This document shows, one piece after another, positions 14,173 to 26,082 of a stretch of 40,406 bases of DNA. The position numbers and the translations under genes were made by a program. Below the pieces are notes generated by a model, which did no database searches, was not told the origin of the DNA, and was given only the letters and a program-made list of their open reading frames with translations. How positions within the stretch are numbered: position 1 is the stretch's first letter; each line of letters starts with the position of its first letter. Origin of the DNA: Ichthyophthirius multifiliis (Eukaryota > Ciliophora > Oligohymenophorea > Hymenostomatida); the NCBI RefSeq assembly GCF_000220395.1, contig NW_004086047.1:1-40406 (forward strand). Direction: 5' to 3'.

Positions 14173-15025
14173 TTATTATATAATAAACAATAAAATTATT
14201 TAAAAATTAATATATTATTTTATGTTTGAATAAGTTTTAATATTTTTTTCAATTCAAAAAATATATATTATAGTTATATCATCTTCTTATTGTATGAAGT
14301 AATTAAAAAAATATACTAGATATTATTTTTAGACAAAAATATTTTAAATATATACTTAATAAAAATAAATATTAAATAGAAACTCATAAAAACGTATATA
14401 TTATTAATTATATTAGTTTTAGCCTTTAAAATTAGATATTCTCTCTATTAAAATAAATATTAAATTATGTTATTATTTTATATATTGGTTTTTTTTATTT
14501 ATTTTTTCCTTGTAATTATTTTTAAAAATATTTAATCGAAAAAAAAAAAAAAAAGGCCATAATTTATTTTTTTCTCGCGTTTTTTTTTATATGTTTTATA
14601 ACATTTTTATAAATAATAAAATAAAAATATTTGTTTTTATAAAAAATTTATTTAAATTAATATTTTATAAATAAAAAACCTTTTATATAAGCATTATTTA
14701 ATTATGTATATAATATTCTATTTTGGAATAATAAATTTTTAAATTTATTAGATTATTAAATAAAATTATTATTAATTTACATTTTCTTATATAGTATAAA
14801 TAATAATAATTTACTTTATTTTAATATTGTTTTCAAAATACAATAATACGAGATCTTTTATATAATATATATATATAAATAAAAAATATTATTAATAGCT
14901 TATAAATGAAATTATAAATAAAATTAATTTAAAAAAACGATTGTTATATAACATTACCTCGATCATTTCAATAATAAACATATCAATAATCCTAAAATTT
15001 ATGTTAGCCAGTAAAATTAACAAAA
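14173..15025. other. intergenic between SCP2 and PEX1
   Basis: Low-complexity A/T sequence. The open frame on the minus strand at 14892-15110 overlaps the start of PEX1 and is a shadow. No RNA gene or repeat of note is visible. Confidence 0.55.
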
Positions 15026-17815
15026 ATGTCAAAAGAATGTTTATACTTTGGCTATCTTGGAGGTATAAGTTAAGAAGAAAATATAATTGAAATATCCTAT
15101 ATATTTTCAAAATACATAAATTTATAAGATGGAGAAATTGTAGAAGCTTAAATCCTTAGTGTATAAAATAGAACAAAAAAACTAAAATTATTTGTAGAAA
15201 ACAGCTCTGATTATGAAATAGTTTGCTAAAGAAGGTCTGAAATAGAAGAAAAAATGTTGAATAATATAAATGTCATTTTTAAAAATTTAAAGTTTCCTAT
15301 ATTTTATACTAAAAATGACTATATTATATTCTAATATACACAAAATGATGGCGAATAAAATAATGAATATATAAACATAGATATAAATGAGGCAGAATTA
15401 CATATAGATTTAAAATAAGTAAAATAATCCGATTAATAGTAAGAATAAAAATTTGTTCGTTTTTAATGTATTAAAACTTGTTTTGAAAATAAAAACGAAC
15501 CTCGTGTATATATATCTAATCATATAATCAATAAATATAATATTAAATGCAATCAAATATATAAATTAGAGTTCGAATAAGATTTTTTACATGAAAAGTA
15601 ATTTAAAACAATCCAAAACTTTATTTAATAAGAAAATAATAATAATCATAATGTAAATTCGGCCAATAGTAAAAAAAATGAAGAAAATAATAGCATTCAT
15701 GTCCTATTTGAATAAAAAGAAATTGAAAAGGAATACGAAGAATGCTTATTTTATAATGAGTATTTATCAAAATGCTTTAAAATAATAAATAATAGTTTCG
15801 CAAAAATCAACTTAGATTATAAACTAGAAAATATAAAGGAAAATAGTATTATTAATATAAATGAATTTTTAAATCCAAATAATAAAATATTTATATGCTT
15901 TATTTAAATATAATAAGGAAATTCAAGTACTATACAATAAAATAAAAATGAATTAATTTAAAATATTATTAATAATAAAATTAATCTTTTCTATTATAAA
16001 TAAATCATTTAGATATAAGGAAACCATTTTGTTATCAAAATAAAAGAAAACCCTTTAGTTAATCAATAAAAACATTTAAAAATGATCCTATTTGAAGGAA
16101 AAATATAAAATAATTTCAATTAATAAAGATTAAATGATAAGATATGCTTTATTTAACTTGAGTCTGTTTAAAAATATTTTTAGGATAAAGATTTGGAAAA
16201 AATGATAAAAGTAATTGATAAAAAAAATACTTTTTGGTAATGTAAAAGGGAAATTTTCGAGTTTATTTATGATAAATAGATATAATAAATACTAAAAATT
16301 ATAAAAGATGATATACCTTCACAAAATATAATTTGTATAAATGGAAACAGAAAATCTGGAAAAACTTACATAAGAGAATATTTAAAATATATTTTGCCAA
16401 AAACTTATATTTGCTATATTGATTTCACTGAATTTTAAGAAAACTTTAGTATAGATATTGTGAAAAAATATATTGAAGCTAAAATATAAATATGTTGTTT
16501 CAAATAAAAAGCTATTTTAGTAATGGATAATATGGAAGTAATTTGCAAAAATCTAAATAGAGTTGACTTTTAGTAAACTTAGTAAATTTTAGTGTCTGAA
16601 AGTTTATCGAAATATGTGAAAGATAAAATAAAATTTTATTCAAATTTAATTTATTTATTTTGTTCTGAAAAATATGATTTTCTAAGTGAAAACCTACTAC
16701 AGATTATTCCTGAAGAAAATAAAATTTTACTAAATCCTCCTATGCACCCCGTCCGTAGAGATTTCTTTCATAAATTCTTGAAAATGGATCTTTCAGCAGA
16801 ACAACATGCTTCATTAAGTGAAAATTTTACTTTTGGAGATTTAGCAAATTTAATATAGAAAAAAATTTATTAAAACGAGGAAATTACGCCAGAACAAATA
16901 GATGAGAAAATTATATAAATGCAAAATCGTTCGATTAAAAGTTCTTCGAATTTCCCTAAATATATACATGTAGGAGGTTTAGAAAAAGTGAAAGATACAA
17001 TAAAAGAAACATTCGAAATACCTTTAAAATACGATTTTTTATTCAAAAAAATAAACATCAAATTACCTAGAGGAGTACTTTTGTATGGCCCTCCTGGTTG
17101 TGGGAAAACCTATATAGCGTAAGCAACTTGTAACGAATTAGGAATGAATTTTTTCAGTGTTAAAGGCCCAGAAATATTAAATAAATATATAGGAGCATCA
17201 GAATAGGCAGTGAGGGATTTGTTCGAAAAAGCTTATTAAAAAAGACCTTCGATTGTGTTCTTTGATGAGTTTGATGCTATTGTGCCTAAAAGAAATGCGG
17301 GAAATACAGGAGTTACTGATAGAGTTGTTAACTAGTTCCTTTGTTATTTAGATGGGGTTGAAAATTTAGATGGTGTTTGTATTTTGGCAGCTTCTTCGAG
17401 GCCAGATCTTGTTGATCCGGCTTTATTAAGACCTGGGAGAATTGATAGACATGTGTATGTTGGATTTCCTAATAAAGATGAAAGAAGGGATATTATTCAG
17501 ATTTATGGAAAAGATAAAGTCGAAGATGTTGAAGATCTAGTGGAAATTTCAAATGGATTTTGTTCAGCTGACTTAGTAGCACTTATTAAGGAAATTAGAA
17601 TTAAAATTGCACATCAGCTTATGGAAGTGAAAAAAGGTGAATAAATTTTGTAAAATGAACTTATTATTACTAAAAGTTTGTGCAGAAAATACTTTTAAAG
17701 CTTTAGGCCTTCTACAAGTAAAGATGATGTGAAAATATTTGAGAAAATTTATTAATAATTTACAAATCCTAAATTTGTTTAAGATATTTCTAAATAAAAA
17801 TAAACTTTATTTTGA
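15026..17815 (+). CDS. PEX1: peroxin-1, AAA+ ATPase
   Basis: 929 residues in a single open frame, no intron. PEX1 with PEX6 forms the hexameric ATPase that pulls ubiquitinated PEX5 receptor out of the peroxisome membrane. Two ATPase domains are visible. D1 is weak: a Walker A GNRKSGKT near residue 439 and a Walker B ending VMDN, so probably poor in hydrolysis. D2 is strong: [13 protein letters not shown], Walker A GPPGCGKT near 688, Walker B IVFFDEFD near 743, and the PEX1-typical [18 protein letters not shown] followed by [18 protein letters not shown] with its arginine fingers. The D2 second-region sequence is what separates PEX1 from CDC48, NSF and PEX6. The first 430 residues are divergent and Asn/Gln-rich. 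At 929 residues it is shorter than human PEX1 (1283). TGA stop at 17813-17815, convergent with the next gene. Confidence 0.93.
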
Positions 17816-17950
17816 TTTTTTTTTTTTGATTTTTTTTCTTTTGATTTTTTTTTTTTTTTTAATTTTTTTATTTATTAAAAAAATATTAATATGATTTGCT
17901 TTTTTTCTCTTTATTCTATTAAATATGTTATCAACAAAATCAATCTATCT

Positions 17951-20800
17951 TCAATATTTGTAGATATCAGGTAAATTTTCAAATTCTTTTTTACTTGATT
18001 TACTTTGTATATTACGTATATTAATATTAGGTTTTTTATGTAAACTAGGTAAAGAAGAACCTGCAATTTAATTATATTTTAATAGACTATTCGAAACATC
18101 ATTTAATATTTATTCATCGGTTTCAGGAGGTTAATAAGGTGCATATTTATATTATTATTCAATTTATTCAATTTATTTCATATATTTATTAGAAATGTAT
18201 CCTGGTCCATTATTTTTGAGGGAATTTATGAAATTTTCTGAAGCTGCTTAAAGTCTGTTTTATTCTTCTTTTCTAGTTTTAATCTTGCTAATATTATGGA
18301 GGACTTTTTATTATTTTTCAAGTTATATTTTTCTCTCAATTTAATCGTTTTCTTATTTTCTTAACTCATATTATTTAAAAATAGCTTCATTAATATTATT
18401 AAAGACTTATAGATTTTTCTAGTTTTTTTATTGTCGGGTTTTATTCATTTTTCTTATAAACATATTGGCCTCATGTTTTGCTTATATATCGTCTGATATT
18501 TTGATCATTTCTTTTATTTGATTATTTTGCTTTATTATTGGTAAAATTTCCTTATTATGATTATTATAATGAGAACCATTATTATTTTTTAATGAAGAAA
18601 TAGATTATTTTTGTATGATTTCCGGTTGTTTTTATATTTAGTGACGTAGAAGTTATATTTCCCTATTTAGTTAAATTAAATCATATTCTAATTATCTTTT
18701 GCGTTTATTCATTTCCTTGATTTTTACTTCTTTTGTTATTTCTTACTACAGGTGCTCTTTAGATGGTAGAGATTGAATTTTAGATTGTTTAGATTGTAAA
18801 GGTAAAGGAGGATGTCTTTTGAATTTTTACTAGAATTGTTTTTCTTCATTTTTTGCTAATAATTGATTTCGACTTAAAGGGTTTTTGTTTTTAATTGGAT
18901 TTAATTACACTTCTGCCTCTATTTTTGAATCTTCTGTCCTTTTTAGGCTTTTTGTACTAATTTTAATTATAAATTATATGTATAATATTTTTTTTACTTA
19001 TTTGATTTTCCTTATTTTTCATTATTTTCACTTGAAGAGTTACTTTTTAATTGGGATTTACTAATTTTATAATTTTCTTGTTCTTCATTTTATTCAAAAA
19101 GTGCTTTTTGTTATTCGGAAGCGAAAATAGATTTTCTTGATTTTTTTTTTATGTTTTATATTTCTTAGTAAAATTATTTTATTTTCTATTAATTTTTATT
19201 GTTTTTATCATTCCAATTCTCTAATTCTTATTTTTAGACTTATATTTAATTTTCTAAAAATGATTTTCTTTAATTTTTATTTTCATTTTATACTTCTTGA
19301 CATTCTTTCAATATTTCTTATTAAGGATTATTTATAGGTGTTTCTGCTAAAAAATAATCATTTAGTGAAGAATTAAGGTTTTAATGATTTTCTTCTTTAT
19401 TTTTTACATCTTTAGGAGATTTTTAATCACTTTCTTCTTTTTTTGGAGAAACGCTTTAATCTTTATTTACATTTACTTCCCCTTTTTATACCAGAAAAGA
19501 AGACCTTTGAGAATTTTTTTCATTCTCTTCTTATGTTGGAGAAATGCTTTTATCTTAATTTATATTCGCATTTACTTCCTCAACCAGAAAAGAAGACTTT
19601 TGAGAATTTTTTTCACTTTCTTCTTCTTTTGTTGGAGAAACATTTTCATCTTAATTTAAATTCCCATTTACTTCCCCTTTTTATACCAGAAAAGAAGACA
19701 TTTTGACCATGGACTTTTTTTTTTAAATATTTTAATAAAGTTCCTATATTTTTTCTTAAACTGTATGTTTTGGTTTTACAGGAATTTCTTAGTCTTTTTG
19801 TTCATTTTCTTCTTCTTCTTTTTGTTTTTTCTCATCATCATCATCTTCTTTTTTATTTTCCTTATTTTTTTTTGATTATTCTTTGTCATCATCTTTGTCA
19901 TCACTTTTTTAAATATATTAATAAAGTTTTATGTTTCTTTTTAAATTGTATACTTTGGCTGTTCATGAATTTTTTATTCTTTTTTTACATTTTCTTCTTC
20001 CTGCCTTTTCTCATCATAATCTTCTTGCTTTTCTTCCTTATTTTTTATTGTTTATTCTTTATCATCATTATCATCACTTTTTTAAATCTACTAATAATGT
20101 TCCTATGTTTCTTCTTAAACTGTATGCTTTAGCTTTTCAAGAATTTCTTATTCTTTTTTTTCATTTTCATCTTATACTTCTTCTTCCTGTTTTTTCTCAT
20201 CATCATCTTATTTTTTTTCTTCCTCAATTTTTTTTGATTATTCTTTCTCATCATTATCATCTAAATTACTCAGCGAAGGCATTATAAGGTCATCTAATTA
20301 TTATTAAGGATCATCTTTTTTAATTTAAAAGTCTGTTTGTAAACCAAAAACAGAGATTCTCTTTTGTTAATTTTTCGTATTTATTTATTCTTTTAGTTAC
20401 ATAATTTCTTCCTATGCATTATTTAGCTAATTATTTTATTAAATTTAATCTATTATGTTTACATTAGGCTAATCTACTGTATTCTTTCCAATTGTTGTGG
20501 TTCTTCTTAGTGCTGAAATAGGTGAAGTTGATTCTTGTAATTTTACTTGTTTATTATTATCAACTTATAACTTTATTTTTAGAAAAATTTATGTAAATTT
20601 TAAAAAATTAAAAATAAATATACCTTGTTTTTAGTTTCATTTTAGTCATTAAAGTTTTATAACTATTAGTCATTTTCTTGTGTATTTTATTATGTATGCT
20701 AATACTCCTTAATTTCGTACTAGAAATTTTAATTTTGATATTATTAAGAAGCTTGATTTGTTTCATAATTATTGTTTTAATCTTTTTCGGAATTCTCCAT
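17951..20800 (-). CDS. acidic coiled-coil protein with two tandem-repeat families
   Basis: About 918 residues with two introns (20571-20623; 18957-18997). I do not recognise a family. The N-terminal 110 residues are Gln/Asn-rich. Then come three copies of a Glu/Lys/Gln-rich unit (coding DNA about 19705-20265) in which each copy runs EEKKQEEE..., a HTVQEE-like turn, and QQIQKSDD. Next are three copies of a shorter unit (about 19440-19700) with SSFLVQKGEVN and VSPTKEEESEKNSQ. The C-terminal 300 residues are predicted coiled coil (for example LIQLNREIQLLRHQIQ and KRQLEYDL) ending with PSLHKKPNINIRN. One repeat copy is one base short near 19927-19930, which breaks the frame; its sister copies show the expected length. 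Open frames on the opposite strand at 19384-20287 are mirror images of the Glu-rich codons. Possibly cytoskeletal or ciliary, by composition only. Confidence 0.75.
19440..19705 (-). repeat. three tandem copies of a Ser/Glu-rich coding unit
   Basis: Near-identical DNA copies carrying the plus-strand words CCAGAAAAGAAGAC and TTGGAGAAA recur at about 19490, 19583 and 19685, inside the coiled-coil gene. Spacing is about 90-100 bases. High DNA identity including synonymous sites points to recent duplication or gene conversion between copies. Confidence 0.75.
19705..20265 (-). repeat. three tandem copies of an acidic coding unit of about 175 bases
   Basis: Each unit carries the plus-strand words TCATCATCATC, TTTTTTAAAT and TATGTTTCTT in the same order (starts near 19730, 19910 and 20085). 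Units differ by small in-frame changes and by one single-base length difference near 19927-19930 that breaks the reading frame of the middle copy. Confidence 0.75.
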
Positions 20801-21498
20801 TAGTTTTATTTTAAAAAAAAAAAAAATATTCAATAAATATATTTAATTAATATAAAAATTAATAAAAAAAATAAGATTTTGAATTTATTTATAAGTATTT
20901 AAATTAAATAAAAAAAAATATTTTATTTAAATTATTAATTGTTTATTTTTATTAAAAAAATAAATATTATATTAAACATATTTTATAGATATTTTATTTA
21001 TTTCTTTTAAATTTAAATTAATATAAATTTATAAATTATTTATAATTATCAATATTATATTAAATATTATTGTTTTTTTTTTAATTGGAATAAGACTAAA
21101 ATTTTAACAATTTAAATCTTTTTTTTATTCAATTTTTGTATACATATTTATATATATATATATTTTTTTAAATCTTAATATAAAAATTATTAATAATAAA
21201 TTATTTATAATTTGATAAAAATTATATTTAATGTAAAATTTAAAGCCTAACAAAATAAATACTGAAAAGATTATCATTTTTAATCTTTAAACTTAAAAAA
21301 ATTAAAAGATAATAATTATAATAAAAAAAAATATTATTATTATTAAACAAAAAATTATTAAAAAGCTGATAAGGAAAATATTTTTATTTTAATAAATTAA
21401 AATTGAAAATATTAAAAATAAAAATATATGAATCTCAACATAATAATAACATATATATATAAATAAAATTTATAAAAAAAAAATTATTTTAATAATTT
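20801..21498. other. intergenic, divergent promoter region
   Basis: Pure A/T-rich spacer between the coiled-coil gene (minus) and the MOD5 gene (plus). Nothing but homopolymer and short AT tracts is visible. Confidence 0.6.
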
Positions 21499-22944
21499 AT
21501 GTATTTAAAAAAATTTATGGATAAAAATTTCTTAGATTTTTCTTTATATATAATAGGCACAACAGCAACTGGAAAGACAAAACTTTCGCTAAGTATAGGA
21601 GAAAAGTTTAAAGGCGAAATAATATCAGCGGACTCAATGCAAATATATAAAGGAGCTGATATATTAACAGCAAAAGCAACATAGGAAGAATAAAAATAAG
21701 TTAAGCATCATATGATAGATATTTTTGATTTAAAAGTAAAAGATTTCAATCGAAATGATTATTACCATATGGCTAAGCAAGCATTTAATAATATATAAAA
21801 TAAGAATTAATTTCCAATTATAGTAGGAGGGACAAATTATTACATAGAGACACTTTTATTTAACTAAAAAATAGAAAAATCAAATTTTGATTAAGAACTT
21901 TAAGGCCATAAAGAAGAACCATAATATATAGAAATAAAAGAAAAAGTGTTAAATATGTGTTAAAATTAAAGAATAGAAGAATTAAAAAAACTGGATCCTC
22001 TTTTAGCAAATAGACTACATCACAATGATGAAAGGAGAACAATAAATTATTTAATATAAGCCCTTTGTACATAAGAAGCACCTTCTATGAAAATGGAGAA
22101 TCATGAAGATGTGTCTTTAAGAGACAAAAATTGTCTTATTTTTTGGCCCAGATGTAGTGATGAAGTCAAGTTGAAGTAATAAATTCATAAGAGGATAAAG
22201 GAAATGGTAAGCTAGTAAGGGATTTTGGAGGCTGTGAAGATTTTCGAAATTTTAATTCCTAATGAATAGGGTGTGGACGAAAATAATGAAATTTTTTTAA
22301 AAGGAATTCTATAATCTATAGGATATAAAGAATTCTTTTCATTTTATTTATTGTATAAGTAAAGAATTGAAAAAGATAAAGAATATACTGATTAAGAAAA
22401 AATAATTATTATAAATGAAATTATAGATAGTACAGAAGGAAAAAAAATCTTATAGTAATGTTAAGATGTATTGGCTACACATACTATTTAATATACAAAA
22501 AGATAATTAAGATGGATAAAACATAGAATTATTATAAATTCTAATAGTGAAGAAATAAAAAAAAGACTATGTGTATTTGAATTTGATGATTTCGATACAG
22601 AAAATTATAATAAAAAAGTCATAAATCCTGCATGTTAAATAATAGAAAACTATTTTAAAAGTAATTTAAATGTAGAAGATTTTTCAGCTTAAGATAAATA
22701 TTTAAAAAAATATTTAGTAAATGAAAAAGAAATTGAGAATATAAGAAGAAATCATTTTAATAAAGATTTAGATTTATGGAAAAAACATTACTGTGAATTA
22801 TGTAAATTAGAACTAAATGGAGAATAAAATTTATAGGCTCATATGACTAGTAGAAAACATAAACAAAAAATTAAACATATTGAAAAATAAAAAAGAAAGG
22901 AAGAATATTTTAATTAAAAAAATATATAAATATAAATATAATGA
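21499..22944 (+). CDS. tRNA dimethylallyltransferase with C2H2 zinc finger (MOD5/TRIT1)
   Basis: 481 residues in one uninterrupted frame. The enzyme adds an isopentenyl group from dimethylallyl diphosphate to A37 of tRNAs reading UNN codons (EC 2.5.1.75). Motifs: P-loop GTTATGKT at residues 20-27, [11 protein letters not shown] at 45-55 with the catalytic Asp45, [35 protein letters not shown], and TIQYTKRQLRWIKHR. The C-terminus carries a C2H2 finger, Cys432, Cys435, His448, His454 ([12 protein letters not shown]...[10 protein letters not shown]), which eukaryotic MOD5/TRIT1 have and bacterial MiaA lacks. A second ATG 18 bases downstream could serve as an alternative start, as yeast MOD5 uses two starts to split mitochondrial and cytosolic forms; that is inference here. 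In a ciliate the targets would include the UUA/UAA-class Gln tRNAs only if their anticodons end in A36. Confidence 0.93.
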
Positions 22945-23050
22945 AAAAAATAATTAAAAAAAAAATATATATATATAATAAAAAAAAAATTAAATATGAA
23001 TAAATATTATATAAAATAATTATATGAATAAATAATAAATATATATATAT

Positions 23051-23054
<4 letters not shown>

Positions 23055-23087
<33 letters not shown>
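23055..23087. repeat. (AT)n microsatellite
   Basis: An uninterrupted run of alternating A and T just downstream of the MOD5 gene, between it and BET3. Confidence 0.8.
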
Positions 23088-23153
23088 AATATTTATTTTA
23101 TTATATATCATTTATTTCAATTAATTTATTTATTTTTACTAATTTTTTAAAAA

Positions 23154-23906
23154 ATGAAATAAAACAATTAAAATAAATCAAATAAAAGCATAGTATTTTT
23201 TTTCTTTTCTTTTTATCTTTATTTAATTTTTTAAGAGTTTAGATTTATTATAAATAACTTATGGTGCGATAGTTAGTTAAATTGTAAAGGATTCTAATAA
23301 TATAAATGATGCAAATAAATAATTAGAAAATTTGTATATTTTTTGTTCTTAATTTAATTTTTAATATTTATTTAAAGAGGATTTCAAATAGGTTAAAGAT
23401 TAGCAGACGAATTTACTTTAAAATAAAATGGAAAAGCAAATTAAGATTTGAAGGAAATAGCGAGAAGTTTTGCAAATGTTTATTTTTTTTGAAAAATAAA
23501 ATATTTATTTAATTAAGGATGCTTTATAAATATTTACAGGAATAAGGGCTGATATTGAAGATTTTAGAACCGAAGGAAAAGATATTATGTTTAATATGGT
23601 TATGAATACAAAACCACTCGCCGAGTTTGTAGAAATCCCAGAATAATTAAATGGATTATAATATAACAATATTATTTGTGGTGTCATTAAGGGCGCAATA
23701 TATTAAGTAAATATATTATATATTTTTTTATTTTATTTTTTTGTAAATATTTAATATTATATTTTAAATTTTAGTTTTTATATATTTTTATTTTTAAGAT
23801 TTTACTTATTGGTAAAGTTTTTGTTTATAAAGATATTCTTTTAGGGGATGAAAAAACTATTATAAGAGTTGAAGTTAGAAGAGAAAAGTTAAAAGAAGAT
23901 GATTGA
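23154..23906 (+). CDS. TRAPP complex subunit BET3 (TRAPPC3)
   Basis: 177 residues after removal of four introns (23193-23235, 23334-23377, 23478-23517, 23707-23798); the codon count is exact. BET3 is a core subunit of the TRAPP tether and Rab-exchange complex acting at ER-to-Golgi and Golgi transport. Recognisable blocks in family order: LLQITYGAIVSQIVKD, the short GFQIGQRLADEF helix, ARSFANDALQIFTGI, KPLAEFVEIPEQLNGLQYNN, IICGVIKGAI, then GKVFVYKDILLGDEKTIIRV. Length matches the human protein (180). The cysteine that carries palmitate in human BET3 (in N-L-L-C-G-V-L) is kept as IICGVI. The splice at 23707 shortens the segment before GKVFVYKD by a few residues relative to other BET3s, so the acceptor there is the least certain. 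Confidence 0.92.
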
Positions 23907-24187
23907 ATATTTAAATTATTGTTTATTTAAAAATTAATAAGCTATTTTTATTTATTTATTTTTAAAAATTAAGTACTTTAAAATTTATGTAGTTATATTT
24001 ATTATCTGTCTTATCTTCATTTAAATATTATTATGTATTTTAATAAAAACTATGTATTTAAAAGATAAAGAATTAAGAATGTAAAAATTAATTATATTTT
24101 TTAATTTTTAAAAAAGGAAAATATTTAAAAATTTATATAAATATATTATTTAATCTTAGTACAAATAAAATAAAATCTAAAAAAAAT

Positions 24188-24591
24188 ATGGGTGATTCAA
24201 ATATAATTGAAAAAGATGAAAGAACAATTAAAGTAAATAAATGCACTAAAAATTTAGAAGAAGGTCATATAAGAGAAATATTTAATTAATTTGGTAAAGT
24301 TTTAGATGTAAAAAGAGCAATAAAACCAGATAACGGCATGAAAGATCATTTTGTATATGTAAAGTTTGAAGATTGGAAAGGAATGGAAAATGCTTATTGT
24401 AGTATGCATAATTCATAAATCGATGGATAAAAAATAACTATTGAAATATTAAATCCGAAATATTAGTGGTTAAATTAAAAAAATTAAGAAACAGCGAATA
24501 ATTTGAATATGTAAAAACAATAATCTAGAAATAATTAATAAAATTAATATAATTATAATGATTAGAAAAACAAAAGAGATGAGTAAATATA

Positions 24592-24632
<41 letters not shown>

Positions 24633-25600
24633 TAATATTTACATTTATAAATATATATTTAAGTTATTTATTATTATAATAAACATTTCTAATTAATTTT
24701 ATTATTTATTTTATTTTTATATATTTTTATTCATTTTTTTACATTTATTATCTAATATAATTTTTATTTCTAATATAAAATAATTAGTTATAATAATGAT
24801 TATTATTATTAATAATCTTATGGAAGATAAAATTATTATGAAAATAGAGAGTATTTTTTTTTTTAATATTACCATTTTTATAAACCTTTTTATTAATAGA
24901 AAAGATAGAGATAGAGGTGGTGATAGATAATTAGATAGAAGCGGAGATAGAGAAAGAGAAAGAGAAAGGGAAAGGGAAAGGGAAAGAGAAAGAGAAAGAG
25001 AAAGGGAAAGAGAAAGAGAAAGAGAAAGAGAAAGGGAAAGAGATAGAGAAATAGAAAGAGAAAGATAAAGGGAAAGATAAAGATAAAGGGAAAGAGAAAG
25101 ATAAAAATAAAGAGAAATAGAAAGATATAAAGATAGAGAAAGAGATTAAAACAGAAATTTTAATTATTAAAAATATGATAATAATAGAAACGGAGGATAT
25201 TAAAATTTAACCCCTAAAAATGAAAATAATTTTTAAAGAGAAAGAAATAATGGAAATTATTAATATAATAGGTAATTATTTATAAATAAAAGTATATTTA
25301 ATCTTATATATATATATATTTTTTTTTAGATATAGAAATAATAATAATAAATATCAATATATTGATGATGATAGAAATTAACATTAGAGGTTATATCTTA
25401 TATATATTGATATTTTTTTATATATATATATTTTTTTTGTTTTTAGAAAATACTAATCATCAAGAAGTAGATCTAAATATTCTAGAAAAAGCTCTAGAAA
25501 TAGAAATAATTCTAATTCATTATCTGATAAAAACTAATATTACAATTAAGAAAATAGTAAAAGTTATACAAGATCTATATCTTAACAAAAAAAGGATTGA
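24188..25600 (+). CDS. RNPS1-like RRM protein with Arg-Glu and Arg-Ser repeats
   Basis: 347 residues over five exons (introns 24583-24787, 24851-24899, 25272-25329, 25390-25446; phases exact). An RRM occupies residues 10-95: TIKVNKCTKNLEEGHIREIF, FGKVLDVKRA, HFVYVKFEDWKG, and SQIDGQKITIEIL, close to RNPS1, whose RRM also ends in a QIDGQEI segment. RNPS1 works in the exon-junction and ASAP/PSAP complexes in splicing and mRNA decay. The middle is a long run of Arg-Glu dipeptides (about 24940-25110), then Arg/Asp/Gln-rich sequence, and the last exon has a classical SR tail (SSRSRSKYSRKSSRNRN). Exon 2 encodes YNNDYYYQQSYGRQNYY. Intron 1, 205 nt, holds an (AT)n tract and is the longest resolved intron here. 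Family assignment is by the RRM only. Confidence 0.82.
24595..24628. repeat. (AT)n microsatellite inside intron 1 of the RNPS1-like gene
   Basis: Alternating AT run within the 205-nt intron. Length variation here would not change the protein. Confidence 0.8.
24938..25146. repeat. polypurine hexamer tract encoding Arg-Glu repeats
   Basis: About 200 bases almost wholly purine on the plus strand, built on GAAAGA and GAAAGG hexamers. It is coding (Glu-Arg repeats). Such tracts are prone to slippage in multiples of six and can form triplex DNA. Confidence 0.8.
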
Positions 25601-25730
25601 AAACTAGAAAAAATATTAAAAATTTAATTTTTATATATAAATATTAATAATATTTAATTTAAATTCCCTTTATATTATAATAATAAGAATATATTTACTT
25701 TTTTATCATTTTGTTTTTTGTTTTTTGAAA

Positions 25731-26037
25731 ATGTATTAAAAAGTAAGTATATTTATAAATTTTAATTATAAATATATAGACTTTTTGTTCAATTAAAATT
25801 TTAATATTTTTTTTATTTAGTTATTTATATATAATTTTATATTAAAAAAATGATTTTTTATATAAATAGGAATATTATTTATATGGAGAAATATTATGTG
25901 TTGTTTTAAATATAAAAAAAATACTATTAAAATTTTGTTATAATTCAAAGCATACATACTTACACAAAAATTTAAATATATAAAATGAAACTTCAATTTT
26001 TTTTATTTTTTTTTAAAGAACATTTAATAAATCTTGA
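25731..26037 (+). CDS. possible small two-exon gene, unrecognised
   Basis: ATG TAT CAA-type start at 25731, a strong donor GTAAGT at 25743, and an acceptor at 25869 would give 59 residues beginning MYQKEYYLYGEI and ending at TGA 26035-26037. The second exon has mixed codons (YLYGEILCVVLNIKKILLKF) unlike pure A/T filler, then a poly-Phe stretch. The opening faintly recalls the start of Mediator subunit 18, but nothing further supports that. It may be a fragment or chance. It lies between two well-supported genes. Confidence 0.3.
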
Positions 26038-26082
26038 TTAAGAAAATGAAAAGGTAATATATTATATATATATATATATCTT

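Noticed and set aside
14892-15110. Minus-strand frame of 72 codons
   Set aside because: Shadow of the PEX1 start and its A/T leader.
19137-20287. Several plus-strand frames rich in Phe, His and Leu
   Set aside because: They are the complement of the Glu/Lys repeat codons of the coiled-coil gene.
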